The position numbers and the translations under genes are program-made. Positions 1-9,990 of a DNA stretch of 64,000 bases are shown here, piece after piece; the stretch's first letter is position 1, and every line of letters begins with the position of its first letter. The notes beneath the pieces were generated by a model. That model was not told the origin of the DNA. It was given only the letters and a program-made list of their open reading frames with translations, and searched no databases. Origin of the DNA: Cephalopachus bancanus (lineage: Eukaryota; Chordata; Mammalia; Primates; Tarsiidae); contig JAPVLO010000083.1 of the NCBI GenBank assembly GCA_027257055.1, positions 1 to 64,000 of the forward strand. The letters are read 5' to 3'.

Positions 1-220
1 ACCTCCTGGGCTCAGGTGATCCTCCTGCCTCAGCCTCCCAAGTATCTGGGACTACAGGTGCTACTTCACACCTGGCTAATTTTTAATTTTTTTTTTTTTT
101 GTAGAGATAAGGTCTCACTATATTTGCCCAAGCTTGTGTTGATCTTCTGGGCTCGAGAGTTTCTCCCGCTTCAGCCACCCAAAGTCCTGGGATTACAGGC
201 ATGAGTCACTGTGCCCAGTC
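1..220 (-). mobile_element. Alu, old, cut by window start
   Basis: Reverse-strand dimer lacking its 3' part. Diverged, J-like. Confidence 0.85.
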
Positions 221-327
221 ACCTATTTTTGCCTACCTGGACTTTGTGGTTTTAAAATAGGTACTGGCTATCACTGTCTTCTTGTAATTTCCCATAAAGT
301 GTGTGTTCTTTAAAAAAAATTTTTTCA

Positions 328-627
328 GCCGGGCTCGGTGGCTCACCCTGTAATCCCACGCCTTTGGGAGGCTGGGGTGAGTGGATTGCCTGAGCCCGCG
401 GGTTCGAGACCTGCCTGGGCAGTGAGACCTCATCTCTACAATAAATCAAAAAATCAGCCGGGTGTGGTAGCACGTGCCTATAATTCCAGCTACTCGGAAG
501 GCTGAGGTGGAAGAATCGCCGGAGCCCAGCAGGTCAAGGCTGCGGTGGTCGGAAGCAGCCACTGCACTTCAGTCTGGGCGATAGTGAGACTCCAACTCAA
601 AAAAAAAAAAAAAAAAAAAAAAAAAAT
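328..627 (+). mobile_element. Alu dimer, strepsirrhine type
   Basis: Starts GCCGGGCTCGGTGG, ends CCAACTC plus a 28-nt A tail. Confidence 0.92.
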
Positions 628-758
628 TCAGGCTACTTGGAAGGTTGAGGCAGGATCGCCAGAGCCCAGCAGGTTGAGGCTGCGGTGGCCGGGAGTGGGC
701 ACTGCACTCAAGTCTGGCCGACAGAGTGAGACTCCAACTCAAAAAAAAAAAAAAAAAA
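628..758 (+). mobile_element. Alu right-arm fragment
   Basis: A second copy of the right arm directly after the A tail of the Alu at 328, with its own A tail. Confidence 0.85.
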
Positions 759-767
759 TTTTTATTC

Positions 768-1022
768 CAAGCTGAAGTCTCACTCTGTTGTCTAGGCTGG
801 AGTGTAGTGGCACATTCACGGCCACCCTAGCTTCAACATGCTGGGCTCAGGTGCTCCTTCCACCTCAGCCTTCCAAGTAACCGGAAGTACAGGCATGTGC
901 CACCACGCTCGGCTAATTTTTTGATTTATTGTACAGATGAGGTCTTGCGAAGTTGCCCAGGCCAGTCTCGAACTCGTAGGCTCAGGCTACGAGTTCAGCC
1001 TCCCAATGTGCTGGGATTATAG
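768..1022 (-). mobile_element. Alu with internal palindrome
   Basis: Reverse-strand dimer. The left arm carries the hairpin at 970-996. Confidence 0.88.
970..996. repeat. Palindrome created inside an Alu
   Basis: GAACTCGTAG (970-979) and CTACGAGTTC (987-996) around GCTCAGG. The standard Alu has CAATCCTCTCACCT-like sequence in place of the second arm, so the arm was copied from the first. Confidence 0.85.
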
Positions 1023-1039
1023 GGTTTTTAAAATTTTAC

Positions 1040-1315
1040 CTTTTTTTTTTTTTGGAGTTTCATTCTGTTGCTCAGGCTGGAGTGCAGTGGCATTCTCACA
1101 GCCTCTGCAGCCTCGACCTGCTGGGCTCAGGCAATCCTTCCACCTCAGCCTTCCAAGTAGCTGGAATCACAGGAGTGTGCCACTACCCATGGCTAATTTT
1201 TTTTTTATATTTATTGTTGAGATGAGGTCTCTCCAAGTTGCCCAGACTAGTCTCGAACCTCTTACCTCCGCCTCCCAAAGTGCCAGGATTACAGGCATGA
1301 GACCCTGCACCTGCC
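1040..1315 (-). mobile_element. Alu dimer
   Basis: Reverse strand with T tract at its head, older. Confidence 0.88.
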
Positions 1316-1612
1316 TTTTTTTTTTTTTCCAGTTTCTTACTCTGTTGTTCAGGCTGAAGTTTAGTGGTACAATCATAATTTACTGTAGTCCTGAACTCCA
1401 GGGTTCACAAGCAATTCTCCCCTGCCTCAGCTCCCTGAGTAGCTAGGACTACTGGCATCAGCTACCTTGCCCAGCTAATTTTGGAATTTTTCATAGTGAC
1501 AGAGAAATTTCTATGTTGCCAGGCTGAACTCGAACTCCTGGCTTTAAGTGATCCTCCTGCCTTGGTCTCCTAAAGTTCTGGCATTATCAGTATAAGCCAC
1601 CATACCCAGCCT
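1316..1612 (-). mobile_element. Alu dimer, old
   Basis: Directly abuts the previous Alu. J-like, diverged. Confidence 0.85.
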
Positions 1613-1639
1613 CTTTTTCTATTAATTTATTTGAAAAAG

Positions 1640-1885
1640 ATTGGGTGCAGTGGCTCATGCCTGTAACCCCAGCACTTTAGAAGGCCGAGGTGGGAGGATT
1701 GCTTGAGCCCAGGAGTTTGAGGCCAGCCTAGGCAACACAGTGACTTCATCTCTATAAAAAAATTAGCCAGGCACAGTGATGTGTGCCTGCAGTCCCAGCT
1801 ACTCAGGAGGCTGTGGTGAACCATGACTGTGCCACTGTACTTTACTTGGGTGACAGAGTGAGACCTTGACACAAAATAAAAAAAT
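1640..1885 (+). mobile_element. Alu, old, internally deleted
   Basis: GGGTGCAGTGGCTCATGCC to GAGACCTTGACAC. The right arm is shortened. Confidence 0.85.
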
Positions 1886-2358
1886 TTATTTTAAAGAATC
1901 GCTAAAAATGAAGGGTATGAGTTAAATGCTCTTTAAAAATATTTCAACAATATTTTTAAGGCATCAGCAACACAGACTGATTTTAAAAAGCCAATTGATG
2001 ATATAAACAGAAACTTAAACATGTGCATTAAGAAACTGGCCAGGAAATAAAGAAAGAAAAAAGAAATTGACCAGGAAAGAACGGTAACATTAATCTTCTA
2101 ATGTGTTTGTTAGCTTAAATGTTTTGCTTTTAAACTTTAGAGAAGTCTTTTGGAAACTTCTCTCTCTTCCTTTGAAGAGACATTTTTCTGAAGTTCAGCA
2201 ATTCTTTCCGTTTTACCTCAGGCTCTCCTCTTGGAACCAATGTATGTCTCCAGTCCCCTTGATGCCAGCTGGGGTGCAGGGTGTTGCTCCATGGATTCTT
2301 TGACTTCACCACAGGAAAGCATTTCAGACCAAGTCCCACATATAGTTTAAGACATAAT
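1886..2358. other. No gene recognised
   Basis: AT-rich single-copy DNA. Small open frames near 2103-2339 overlap on both strands without family resemblance. Confidence 0.6.
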
Positions 2359-2854
2359 TTTTTTTTTTTTGAGTTGGAATCTCACTCTGTCACCCAAACT
2401 GGAGGGCAGTGGCCGCTCCCGGCCACCGCAGCCTCGACCTGCTGGGCTCCGGCGATCCTTCCGCCTCAGCCTTCCGAGTAGCTGGAACTGCAGCACACGC
2501 TACCGTGCCTGGCTAATTTTTGATTTATTGTAGAGAACCTTCTTCTCAAGGAATAACTACCTAAGGTTGGACTGGAGGGAATGGGGCATAGGACAAATAA
2601 ATCTTCATAAAGTTAATAAGAAGCAGCCGGGCTCGGTGGCTCAGCCTGTAATCCCGCGCCTTGGGAGGCTGAGGTGAGTGGACTGCCTGAGCCCGCGGGT
2701 TCGAGACCTGCCTGGGCAACTTGGTGAGACCTCATCTCTACAATAAATAAAAAAAAAAGTTGCCTGGGCGAGTCTCAAACCCACGGGCTCAGGCAATTCA
2801 CTCGCCTTGGCCTCCCAAAGTGCTGGGATTACAGACTGAGTCACCGAACCTGGC
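2359..2854 (-). mobile_element. Alu split by a templated insertion
   Basis: Right arm 2359-2534 and left arm 2761-2854 of one element, separated by copied DNA. Confidence 0.9.
2535..2760. repeat. Templated insertion: copy of 4105-4320 placed inside an Alu
   Basis: 2535-2750 matches 4105-4320 base for base with about two differences. The block includes about 90 bp of unique DNA plus an Alu left monomer. It interrupts a minus-strand Alu (2359-2534 and 2761-2854) and replaces about 16 bp of it. The source has the monomer's complete TSD and the copy has only the 5' one, which fixes the direction of copying. Confidence 0.9.
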
Positions 2855-2886
2855 CAAGACAGAATTTTTTAAAAATATGTTTTTTG

Positions 2887-3170
2887 AGCCAGGCTCGGTG
2901 GCTCAGCCTGTAATCCCGCACCTTTGGGAGGCTGAAGTGAGTGGATTGCCTGAGCCCATGGATTCGAGACCCGCCTGGGCAGCGAGACCTCATCTCTACA
3001 ATAAATCAAAAAATCAGCCAGTCGTGGTAGCGCATGCCTGTAATTCTGGCTACTTGGAAGGCTGAGGCGGAAGGATCACTGGAGCCCAGCAGGTTGAGGC
3101 TGCGGTGGCCGGGAGCGGCCACTGCATTCCAGTCTGGGCGACAGAGCGAGACTCCAACTCAAAAAATATA
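2887..3170 (+). mobile_element. Alu dimer
   Basis: Strepsirrhine linker and CCAACTC end, with short A and TA tail. Confidence 0.92.
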
Positions 3171-3190
3171 TATATGTTTTTTTTTATATT

Positions 3191-3484
3191 GGCTGGGCAC
3201 AGTGGATCACACCTATAATCCCAGCACTTTGGGAGGTGGAGGTGAGAGGATTGCCTGAGCCCACGGGTTCGAGGCCAGCCTGGGCAACTTGGTGAGACCT
3301 CATCTGTACAATAAATCAAAAAATTAACTGGGTGTGGTAGCACACACCTGTAGCCCCAGCTACTTGGAAGGTTGAAGTAGAAGGATTGTCTGAACACAGC
3401 AGGTCAAGGATGTGTTGGCCATAAGAGAGCCACTGCACTCCAGCCTGGGTGACAGAGTGAGACTGCAACTCACACACACACACA
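3191..3484 (+). mobile_element. Alu dimer, older
   Basis: GGCTGGGCACAGTGGATCAC start. The tail has turned into CA repeats. Confidence 0.9.
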
Positions 3485-3485
3485 A

Positions 3486-4104
3486 AGATGGTTTTCCCTT
3501 TATTTTTCCACAGAATCTCAGATCCCATCCTAAGATGTGTCATCCTTAGATGGCTCCAGGAGTCCCTTACTAAATTGTATATAACCTTGTGCATCTTCCA
3601 TTCACCTTCCAGATCTATTTTCCACCCTCCTTCACTTTGCTCTGTGGGGCCACTGACCTGTATGGATAAGTTCAACGCCTTTGGCTTCCAGTTGAGATCA
3701 ACCACTGGAGAGCCCTTGCAGAGATTAGGAAGACAGGGCAGTGAGGATGGCCTTATTCTTGCCCAACTTCATTTCTGAAAAGTTATCTTGGGCTGACTGG
3801 GTCCCTTGACCAACGCCCACAGTTTCTCTCAAAACAGGTCTCTCTCAATTGCTCTCTGAATAATCCGCTTCCTCCCCTCATCCTCCCATGCCCAGGGGTG
3901 GAAAAGCTTCTGACACTACTACCCCTTGTGGTTTCCCTACACACTGCACACACAAATAGATGGTGCCTTGGATAAAGCCACCTTGAGTTACTCTAACTTG
4001 AGTGTTCCATCTGTTTCCTCCCAGGACTTTGGTATAATCACCCTGATAGAAGCAGTTTACTAAGTTATTACTGGCCATAAACATCCAATTATAAATTATT
4101 TTAT
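3486..4104. other. No gene recognised
   Basis: Single-copy DNA. Open frames on both strands near 3488-3778 and 3878-4084 lack recognisable domains. Confidence 0.6.
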
Positions 4105-4195
4105 GAACCTGCTTCTCAAGGAATAACTACCTAAGGTTGGACTGGAGGGAATGGGGCATAGGACAAATAAATCTTCATAAAGTTAATAAGAAGCA

Positions 4196-4331
4196 GCCGG
4201 GCTCGGTGGCTCAGCCTGTAATCCCGCGCCTTGCGAGGCTGAGGTGAGTGGACTGCCTGAGCCCGCGGGTTCGAGACCTGCCTGGGCAACTTGGTGAGAC
4301 CTCATCTCTACAATAAATAAATAAATAAATA
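4196..4331 (+). mobile_element. Free Alu left monomer with perfect TSD
   Basis: Only the left arm, ending in (AATA)n. TSD AAAGTTAATAAGAAGCA at 4179-4195 and 4332-4348. Its sequence is that of young dimers here. Confidence 0.93.
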
Positions 4332-4558
4332 AAAGTTAATAAGAAGCAACACAAGGAAACAGAAAAAAGTGTTTGAAATGAGGAGATTTCGGTCTGAGTT
4401 CCAGATCAGTAGTTTACAGAACCTCTGGGCCCTATTTTTCTCATATCTAAATTGAGGGTTTTAGGGAGGTAGTGAGGAAGATGGGGGGCATGTGACGACA
4501 CAAGGGGTACCTAGTCCACTACCAGGGAGAGTGAGGGTAATTTTTTATATATATATTT

Positions 4559-4853
4559 TTGTTTGTTTGTTTGTTTTTGAGTTGGAGTCTCACTCTGTCA
4601 CCCAGACTGGAGTGCAGTGGCCGCTCCCGGCCACCGCAGCCTCGACCTGCTGGGCTCCGCTGATCCTTCCGCCTCAGCCTTCCCAAATAGCTGGGAAAAA
4701 CAGGCTGCGCTATCACGCCCGGCTGATTTTTTTATTTATTGTAGAGATGAGGTCTCGCTGCTCAGGTGGGTCTCGAACCCGCGGGCTCAGGCCATCCACT
4801 CACCTCAGCCTCCCAAAGGCGCGGGATTACAGGCTGAGCCACCGAGCCCGGCT
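4559..4853 (-). mobile_element. Alu dimer, tandem unit 1
   Basis: Headed by a (GTTT)n tract. First dimer of the 433-bp array. Confidence 0.92.
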
Positions 4854-4854
4854 T

Positions 4855-4976
4855 ATATTTTTTATAGAGGTGAGGTCTCGCTATGTTACCCAGTCTGGTC
4901 TCAAACTCCTGGGCTCAAGCAACCCTCTCAGCCTCCCAAAGTGCTGGGATTACAGGCATGAGCCACCATGCCCAGC
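4855..4976 (-). mobile_element. Alu left monomer, tandem unit 1
   Basis: Older monomer (TTATAGAGGTGAGG to ATGCCCAGCC) carried along in the duplicated unit. Confidence 0.85.
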
Positions 4977-5012
4977 CAAAAATGTATCTTTATTTTTATT
5001 TATTTATTTTTT

Positions 5013-5288
5013 GAGTTGGAGTCTCACTCTGTCGCCCAGACTGGAGTGCAGTGGCCGCTCCCGGCCACCGCAGCCTCGACCTGCTGGGCTCCGGCGATCC
5101 TTCCGCCTCAGCCTTCCAAGTAGCTGGAATAACAGGCATGCGCTACCACGCCCAGCTGATTTTTTGATTTATTGTAGAGATGAGGTCTCGCTGCTCAGGC
5201 GGGTCTCGAACCCGCGGGCTCAGGCAATCCACTCACCTCAGCCTCCCCAAAAGGGACGGGATTACAGGCTGAGCCACCGAGCCCGGGT
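5013..5288 (-). mobile_element. Alu dimer, tandem unit 2
   Basis: Near-identical to units 1 and 3. Confidence 0.92.
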
Positions 5289-5410
5289 TATATTTTTTTA
5301 GAGGTGAGGTCTCGCTATGTTACCCATCTGGTCTCAAACTCCTGGGCTCAAGCAACCCTCTCAGCCTCCCAAAGTGCTGGGATTACAGGCATGAGCCACC
5401 ATGCCCAGCC
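5289..5410 (-). mobile_element. Alu left monomer, tandem unit 2
   Basis: Duplicate of 4855-4976. Confidence 0.85.
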
Positions 5411-5445
5411 AAAAATGTATCTTTATTTTTATTTATTTATTTTTT

Positions 5446-5718
5446 GAGTTGGAGTCTCACTCTGTCGCCCAGACTGGAGTGCAGGGGCCGCTCCCGGCCA
5501 CCGCAGCCTCGCCCTGCTGGGCTGGCGATCCCTCCACCTCACCCTTTCCGAGTAGCCGGAATTACAGGCATGCGCTACCATGCCCAGCTGATTTTTTGAT
5601 TTATTGTAGAGATGAGGTCTCGTTCCCCAGGCGGATCTCGAACCTGCGGGCTCAGGCAATCCACTCACCCCAGCCTCCCAAAGGCGCGGGATTACAGGCT
5701 GAGCCACCGAGCCCGGCT
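5446..5718 (-). mobile_element. Alu dimer, tandem unit 3
   Basis: Last dimer of the array, followed by unique DNA. Confidence 0.92.
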
Positions 5719-5746
5719 CAAAAATGTATTTTTAAATGTAAAGTTC

Positions 5747-6044
5747 AGGCCAGGCGTGGTGGCTCATGCCTATAATCCCAGCACATCGGAAGGCCGAGGT
5801 AAGAGGATTGCCTGAGCCCAGGGGTTCAAGACCAGCCTGGGCAAATTGGTGAGACCTCGTCTCTACAATAAATCAAAAAATTAGCTGGGCATGGTGGCCT
5901 ATGCCTGTAGTTCCAGCTTCTTGGAAGGCTGAGAGGGAAAGATCTCCTGAGCCCAGCAGGTCAAGGCTGCAGTGGCTGGGAGCGTGCCACTGCCCTCTAG
6001 CCTGGGTGACAGTGAGACTCCAACTAAAAAATAAAAATAAAAAA
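5747..6044 (+). mobile_element. Alu dimer with TSD
   Basis: TSD GTAAAGTTCA on both sides (ends at 5746 and 6054). Confidence 0.9.
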
Positions 6045-6272
6045 GTAAAGTTCATTTCGATATTTTAGGGCCACTTTAGTTCATTTAACTATTCTTCTGA
6101 CATGCTGGTCACTTTAGATCTTGGGGTCCAACAGACATATGAATCACACTTAAAATGGTATGTCACACACACTTCTTCCTTTTAAAAAGTCTGTTCTTGC
6201 TGCAGAAGTATCAGACACACTTTTTGTTTTTGTCTTTTCCCAACCTGGTGGTATGAATAAGACACACTTCTG

Positions 6273-6547
6273 GCCGGGCTCGGTGGCTCAGCCTGTAATC
6301 CCAGCACTATGGGAGGCCGAGGTGAGTGGATTGCCTGAGCCTGTGGGTTCGAGACCCACCTGGGCACTTGACAAGCCTCATCTCTACAACAAATCTAAAA
6401 ATTTGCCGGGGGTGGTAGCGTGCATCTGTAGTTCCAGCTACTTGGAAGGCTGAGGTGGAAGGATCGCTGGAGCCCAACAGGTCGAGGCTGCGGTGGCCAG
6501 GAGCGGCCATTGCACTCCAGTCTGGGTGACAACTCAAAAAAAAAAAA
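6273..6547 (+). mobile_element. Alu dimer with TSD
   Basis: TSD AAGACACACTTCTG at 6259-6272 and 6548-6561. Part of the right-arm end is deleted. Confidence 0.93.
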
Positions 6548-6597
6548 AAGACACACTTCTGACTAAGGAATCATACTGGTAATAAAAGTAGTCATTT

Positions 6598-6665
6598 CTC
6601 AGGCAATCCTCTCACCTCGACCTCCCAAAGTGCTGGGATTACAGGCATGAGACACCACGCCCAAC
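6598..6665 (-). mobile_element. Alu left-arm fragment
   Basis: CTCAGGCAATCCTCTCACC to CACGCCCAACC only. Confidence 0.8.
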
Positions 6666-6779
6666 CTACTGTCAGTTTATTATGAACTTGCCTACTGGAT
6701 AATTGTAGAACAGTTTTCTTGGTGATGAAAACTAAAGCTTCTGAACTCCCAAATAGCCATGTTAATTAATATTACACAA

Positions 6780-6975
6780 TGAATTTAAACATAATTTCAT
6801 GACAATGAGAAGCCAAACTACAGACTGGGAAAAATATTTACAAAAGAGATATCTAATAAAAAATTTTTATCCAATCAGAAATAGACCTTCAAAAGGTCAC
6901 TCAATAGAGAAATTACAGGATATTAAGGTGATTATATATGGTGTTATTTCAAAAGTATACCCTCTTGAAACCATC
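6780..6975 (+). mobile_element. Decayed L1 ORF2 fragment
   Basis: Reads like old L1 ORF2 (CAGACTGGGAAAAATATTTACAAAAG). Short open frame with stops, no function expected. Confidence 0.5.
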
Positions 6976-7117
6976 AGCTACCTGGCTTTCAGAAGGTAAC
7001 CAGTAGAGGGCACTCTAGGCTTTACAGACTGCGGAAAATGCAAGTGGTTTCCGCCCCCCTGAAGTCAGGGTGTGTGCCTTAATCTTTAATATCCAACAAG
7101 ATAATTTCAGTTTATTT

Positions 7118-7398
7118 TATTCTTATTTTTTGAGTTGGAATCTCATTCTGTTGTCCAGGCTGCAGTGCTGTGGTATGCTCATAGCCACCCCAGCATCAAC
7201 CTGCTGGGTTCCGGCGATCCTTCCAAGTAACTGGAATTACAGGCAAGTGCCACCACACTCGGCTAATTTTTTGGTTTATTGTAGAGATGAGGTCTTGCCA
7301 AGTTGCCCGGGCTGGTCTCGAGCCTGTGGGCTCAGGCAATCCTCTCATCTCAGCCTCCCAAAGTGCTGGATTTACAGACAGAGCCACCGAGCCCAGCC
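7118..7398 (-). mobile_element. Alu dimer
   Basis: Reverse strand with a T-rich head and a right-arm deletion near 7222. Confidence 0.9.
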
Positions 7399-7414
7399 AA
7401 GAAACCAATCTTAA

Positions 7415-7616
7415 AAGGCTCATACTGTATGATTCCAATTTATAACATTGTGGAAAAGGCAAAACCATGGAGACAGGATCGGTGGCAGTGGTTCCTAGGG
7501 GCTGAGGTGAGAGAGGGGTTAATAGTCAGAGCATAGAGAATTTTTAGGGCAATGAAACTACACTGTATGATACCATAATGATATATATTACTACATTTGT
7601 CAAAATCTATAGAACA
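7415..7616 (+). mobile_element. L1M 3' region, piece 1
   Basis: TACTGTATGATTCCAATTTATA through CATTTGTCAAAATCTATAGAA is typical of L1M 3' ends. It probably continues at 8551. Confidence 0.7.
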
Positions 7617-7750
7617 GGCCGAGTGCAGTGGCTCACACCTGCAATCCCAGCACTTTGGGAGGCCGAGGTGAGAGAATTGCTTGAGCCCAAGGGTTTGAGA
7701 CTACCCTGGACAACTTGGTGAGACCTCATCTCTAAAAAGATAAAAATAAA
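7617..7750 (+). mobile_element. Alu left monomer
   Basis: Left arm with an A-rich end, in the old L1M, followed at once by a full Alu. Confidence 0.85.
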
Positions 7751-8032
7751 CCGGGCTTGGTGGCTCAGCCTGTAATCCCGCGCCTTGGGAGGCTGAGGTG
7801 AGCAGATTGCCTGAGCCTGCGGGTTCGTGACCCGCCTGGGCAGTGAGACCTCATCTCTACAATAAATAAAAAAATCAACCGGGCGTGGTAGCACGTGCCT
7901 GTAATTCTGGCTACTCGGAAGGCTGAGGCGGAAGGATCGCCGGAGCCCAGCAGGTCAAGTCTGCTGTGGCTGGGAGCGGCCACTGCATTCTGGTCTGGGC
8001 GACAGAGTGAGACTCCAACTCAAAAAAAAAAA
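7751..8032 (+). mobile_element. Alu dimer
   Basis: CCGGGCTTGGTGG start, inserted in the tail of the monomer. Confidence 0.9.
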
Positions 8033-8040
8033 TTGAAAAA

Positions 8041-8180
8041 TTTAGCCTGGTAGCATGCTCTTATAGTCCCAACTACTTGGAAGGCTGAGGTGGAAGGATC
8101 AGTTGAACCCAGCAGTCAAAGCTGCGGTGGCCGTGATTGTGCCACTGCAACAGAGTAAGACTCTGACTGCCCCCAAAAAA
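8041..8180 (+). mobile_element. Alu right-arm fragment
   Basis: Probably the right arm belonging to the left arm at 7617, split by the Alu at 7751. Confidence 0.75.
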
Positions 8181-8183
8181 CAA

Positions 8184-8250
8184 GGCAACCCCCTTGGGCC
8201 CCCTCCCACTGTGGGAGCTTTTCTGTCCTCTCAATAAATCCTGCTTTCTT
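8184..8250 (+). mobile_element. Short LTR-R-like retroposon, copy A
   Basis: About 67 bp: a C-rich start, a CTCCCACTGTGGGAG inverted repeat at 8203-8217, a pyrimidine tract, AATAAA at 8233-8238, then about a dozen bases. An Alu is inserted at its 3' end and duplicates ATCCTGCTTT. It resembles the R region of class-I endogenous retrovirus LTRs. No retroviral genes are nearby. Confidence 0.65.
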
Positions 8251-8252
8251 AT

Positions 8253-8549
8253 CTTTTTTTTTTTTTTTTTCGAGTCGGAGTCTCACTCTGTCGCCCAGAC
8301 CGGAGTACAGTGGCCGCTCCTGGCCACCGCAGCCTCGACCTGCTGAGCTCCGGTGATCCTTCTGCCTCAGTCTTCCAAGTAGCTGGAACTACAGTCGTGC
8401 GCTACCACGCCCGGCTGATTTTTGATTTATTGTAGAGACGAGATCTCCCCAAGTTGCCCAGGCTGGTCTCGAACCCTCGGGCTCAGGCAATCCATTCACC
8501 TCAGCCTCCCAAGACGCGGGATTACAGGCTGAGCCACCGAGCCCAGCTA
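8253..8549 (-). mobile_element. Alu dimer inserted in retroposon copy A
   Basis: ATCCTGCTTT duplicated on either side. Confidence 0.92.
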
Positions 8550-8550
8550 G

Positions 8551-8800
8551 ATCCTGCTTTAACAACAATGAAATGCCCCAAATTTAAAAAACTATGGAAT
8601 ATACGAAACCAAGAGTGAACCCTAATGTAAGCGATGAACTTTGAGTGATAATGACATCTCAGTGTAGATGTTGACAATTGAGAAGGCTATGCACGTGTGG
8701 GGAGAGGGAGTTTGGGAAATCTCTGTTTCTTCAGCTCAGTATTGCTGTGAACATAAAACTGCTGTAAAAATTGAAGTCTATTTAAAAAAGAATCCAGTGT
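8551..8800 (+). mobile_element. L1M 3' region, piece 2
   Basis: Matches the L1M end pattern: GAACTTTGAGTGATAATGACATCTC, GGAAATCTCTGT, GTGAACATAAAACTGCT and an A-rich end. Confidence 0.7.
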
Positions 8801-8901
8801 TCTCATATCAGTGTTCCCTGTGATTCAGCCGGTTCTTTGAATCATTCACCTAATGATACAGGTCTCTAGAAGATAACATACTCATGATTACAGGATTTCT
8901 T

Positions 8902-9190
8902 TTTTTTTTTTTTTGAGTTGGAGTCTCACTCTGTCACCCAGACTGGAGTGCAATGGCCGCTCCCGGCCACCGCAGCCTCGACCTGCTGGGCTCTGGCGAT
9001 CCTTCCACCTCAGCCTTTCCCAAGTAGCCGGAATTACAGGCATGCGCTACCCCCCCGGGCTGATTTTTTGATTCATTGTAGAGATGAGGTCTCGCTGCCC
9101 AGGTGGGTCTCGAACCCGCGGGCTCAGGCAATCCACTCACCTCAGCCTCCCAAAGGCACGGGATTACAGGCTGAGCCACCGAGCCCGGCT
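8902..9190 (-). mobile_element. Alu dimer, young, perfect TSD
   Basis: TSD GATTACAGGATTTCTT at 8886-8901 and 9191-9206. Confidence 0.95.
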
Positions 9191-9221
9191 GATTACAGGA
9201 TTTCTTAATCCTTAACATTGT

Positions 9222-9522
9222 TTTTATTTTTTATTTTTTTGAGCTGGAGTTTCACTCTGTCGCCCAGGCTGGAGTGCAGTGGCATGGTCACAGCCACTGC
9301 AGCCTTGATCTGCTGGATTCAGGCGATCCTTCTGCCTCAGCCTTCCAAGTAGCTGGAACTACAGGCACGTGCCACCATGCCTAGCTAATTTTTTGATCTA
9401 TTGTAGAGATGAGGTCTCACCAAGTGACCCAGGCTGGTCTAGAATCCTTGGGCTCAGGCAGTCCTCTGACTTCGACCTCCCAAAGTGCTGGGATTATAGG
9501 CGTGAGCCACCACATCTGGCCT
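9222..9522 (-). mobile_element. Alu dimer
   Basis: Reverse strand, T-rich head, moderately diverged. Confidence 0.9.
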
Positions 9523-9819
9523 ATCCTGAACACTCTTGTCTGACCCCACATTCACTGTCTGAATCCAAATGCAGTGTAAATGTATTTCTACACAAAACTT
9601 TTAAAGGCTGTGAGTGCTCCGAGCGGCCTGGCAGCTTCACAAAACATGGTCTTTTTCAACTTTTCTAAACAGTGTACAAAATAGGATTATCATTTCCCCC
9701 CACAAACATTCAGAAGTAACTAGAACTTTACCAGGAATAAATCATTATGTGCTTTAGATGCAGCAAAATTCTTCTGGAGATGAGAGGAAAGTTGACATTT
9801 CCTGAAGACCCAGCATTCA

Positions 9820-9990
9820 GGCACTTGGTAGGTGTTTTACACACACGATCTCATTTCATGCCTGTGATTGTGGCTGGGGAAACGAAAGTTGCCCAAGAAC
9901 ATGCAGCTAGCTAGTGGCAGGGGTAGAAAGAAGCAAACCCATGTATTCCTGGTTCTGTGTGCCTTTTCTTCAAAGGAACCATCCTGATCT
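9820..9990 (-). mobile_element. MIR relic, reverse strand
   Basis: CACACGATCTCATTTCATGCC then CAAGAACATGCAGCTAGCTAGTGGCAGGG and AGAAGCAAACCC, in the order of an inverted MIR. Confidence 0.6.

Larger units (their letters stand above)
4579..5718. repeat. Tandem array of a 433-bp unit holding minus-strand Alus
   Basis: The Alu start GAGTTGGAGTCTC recurs at 4579, 5013 and 5446 (spacings 434 and 433). Each full unit is Alu dimer, short AT link, Alu left monomer, and a spacer ending in a TTTATTTTTATTTATTT-type tract. The third unit has only the dimer. Units are almost identical, so duplication is recent. Confidence 0.92.

Noticed and set aside
4492..5301. A 269-codon open frame on the plus strand
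   Set aside because: It runs through reverse-strand Alu dimers and monomers of the tandem array. The same Alu peptide (for example [10 protein letters not shown]) appears all over the window.
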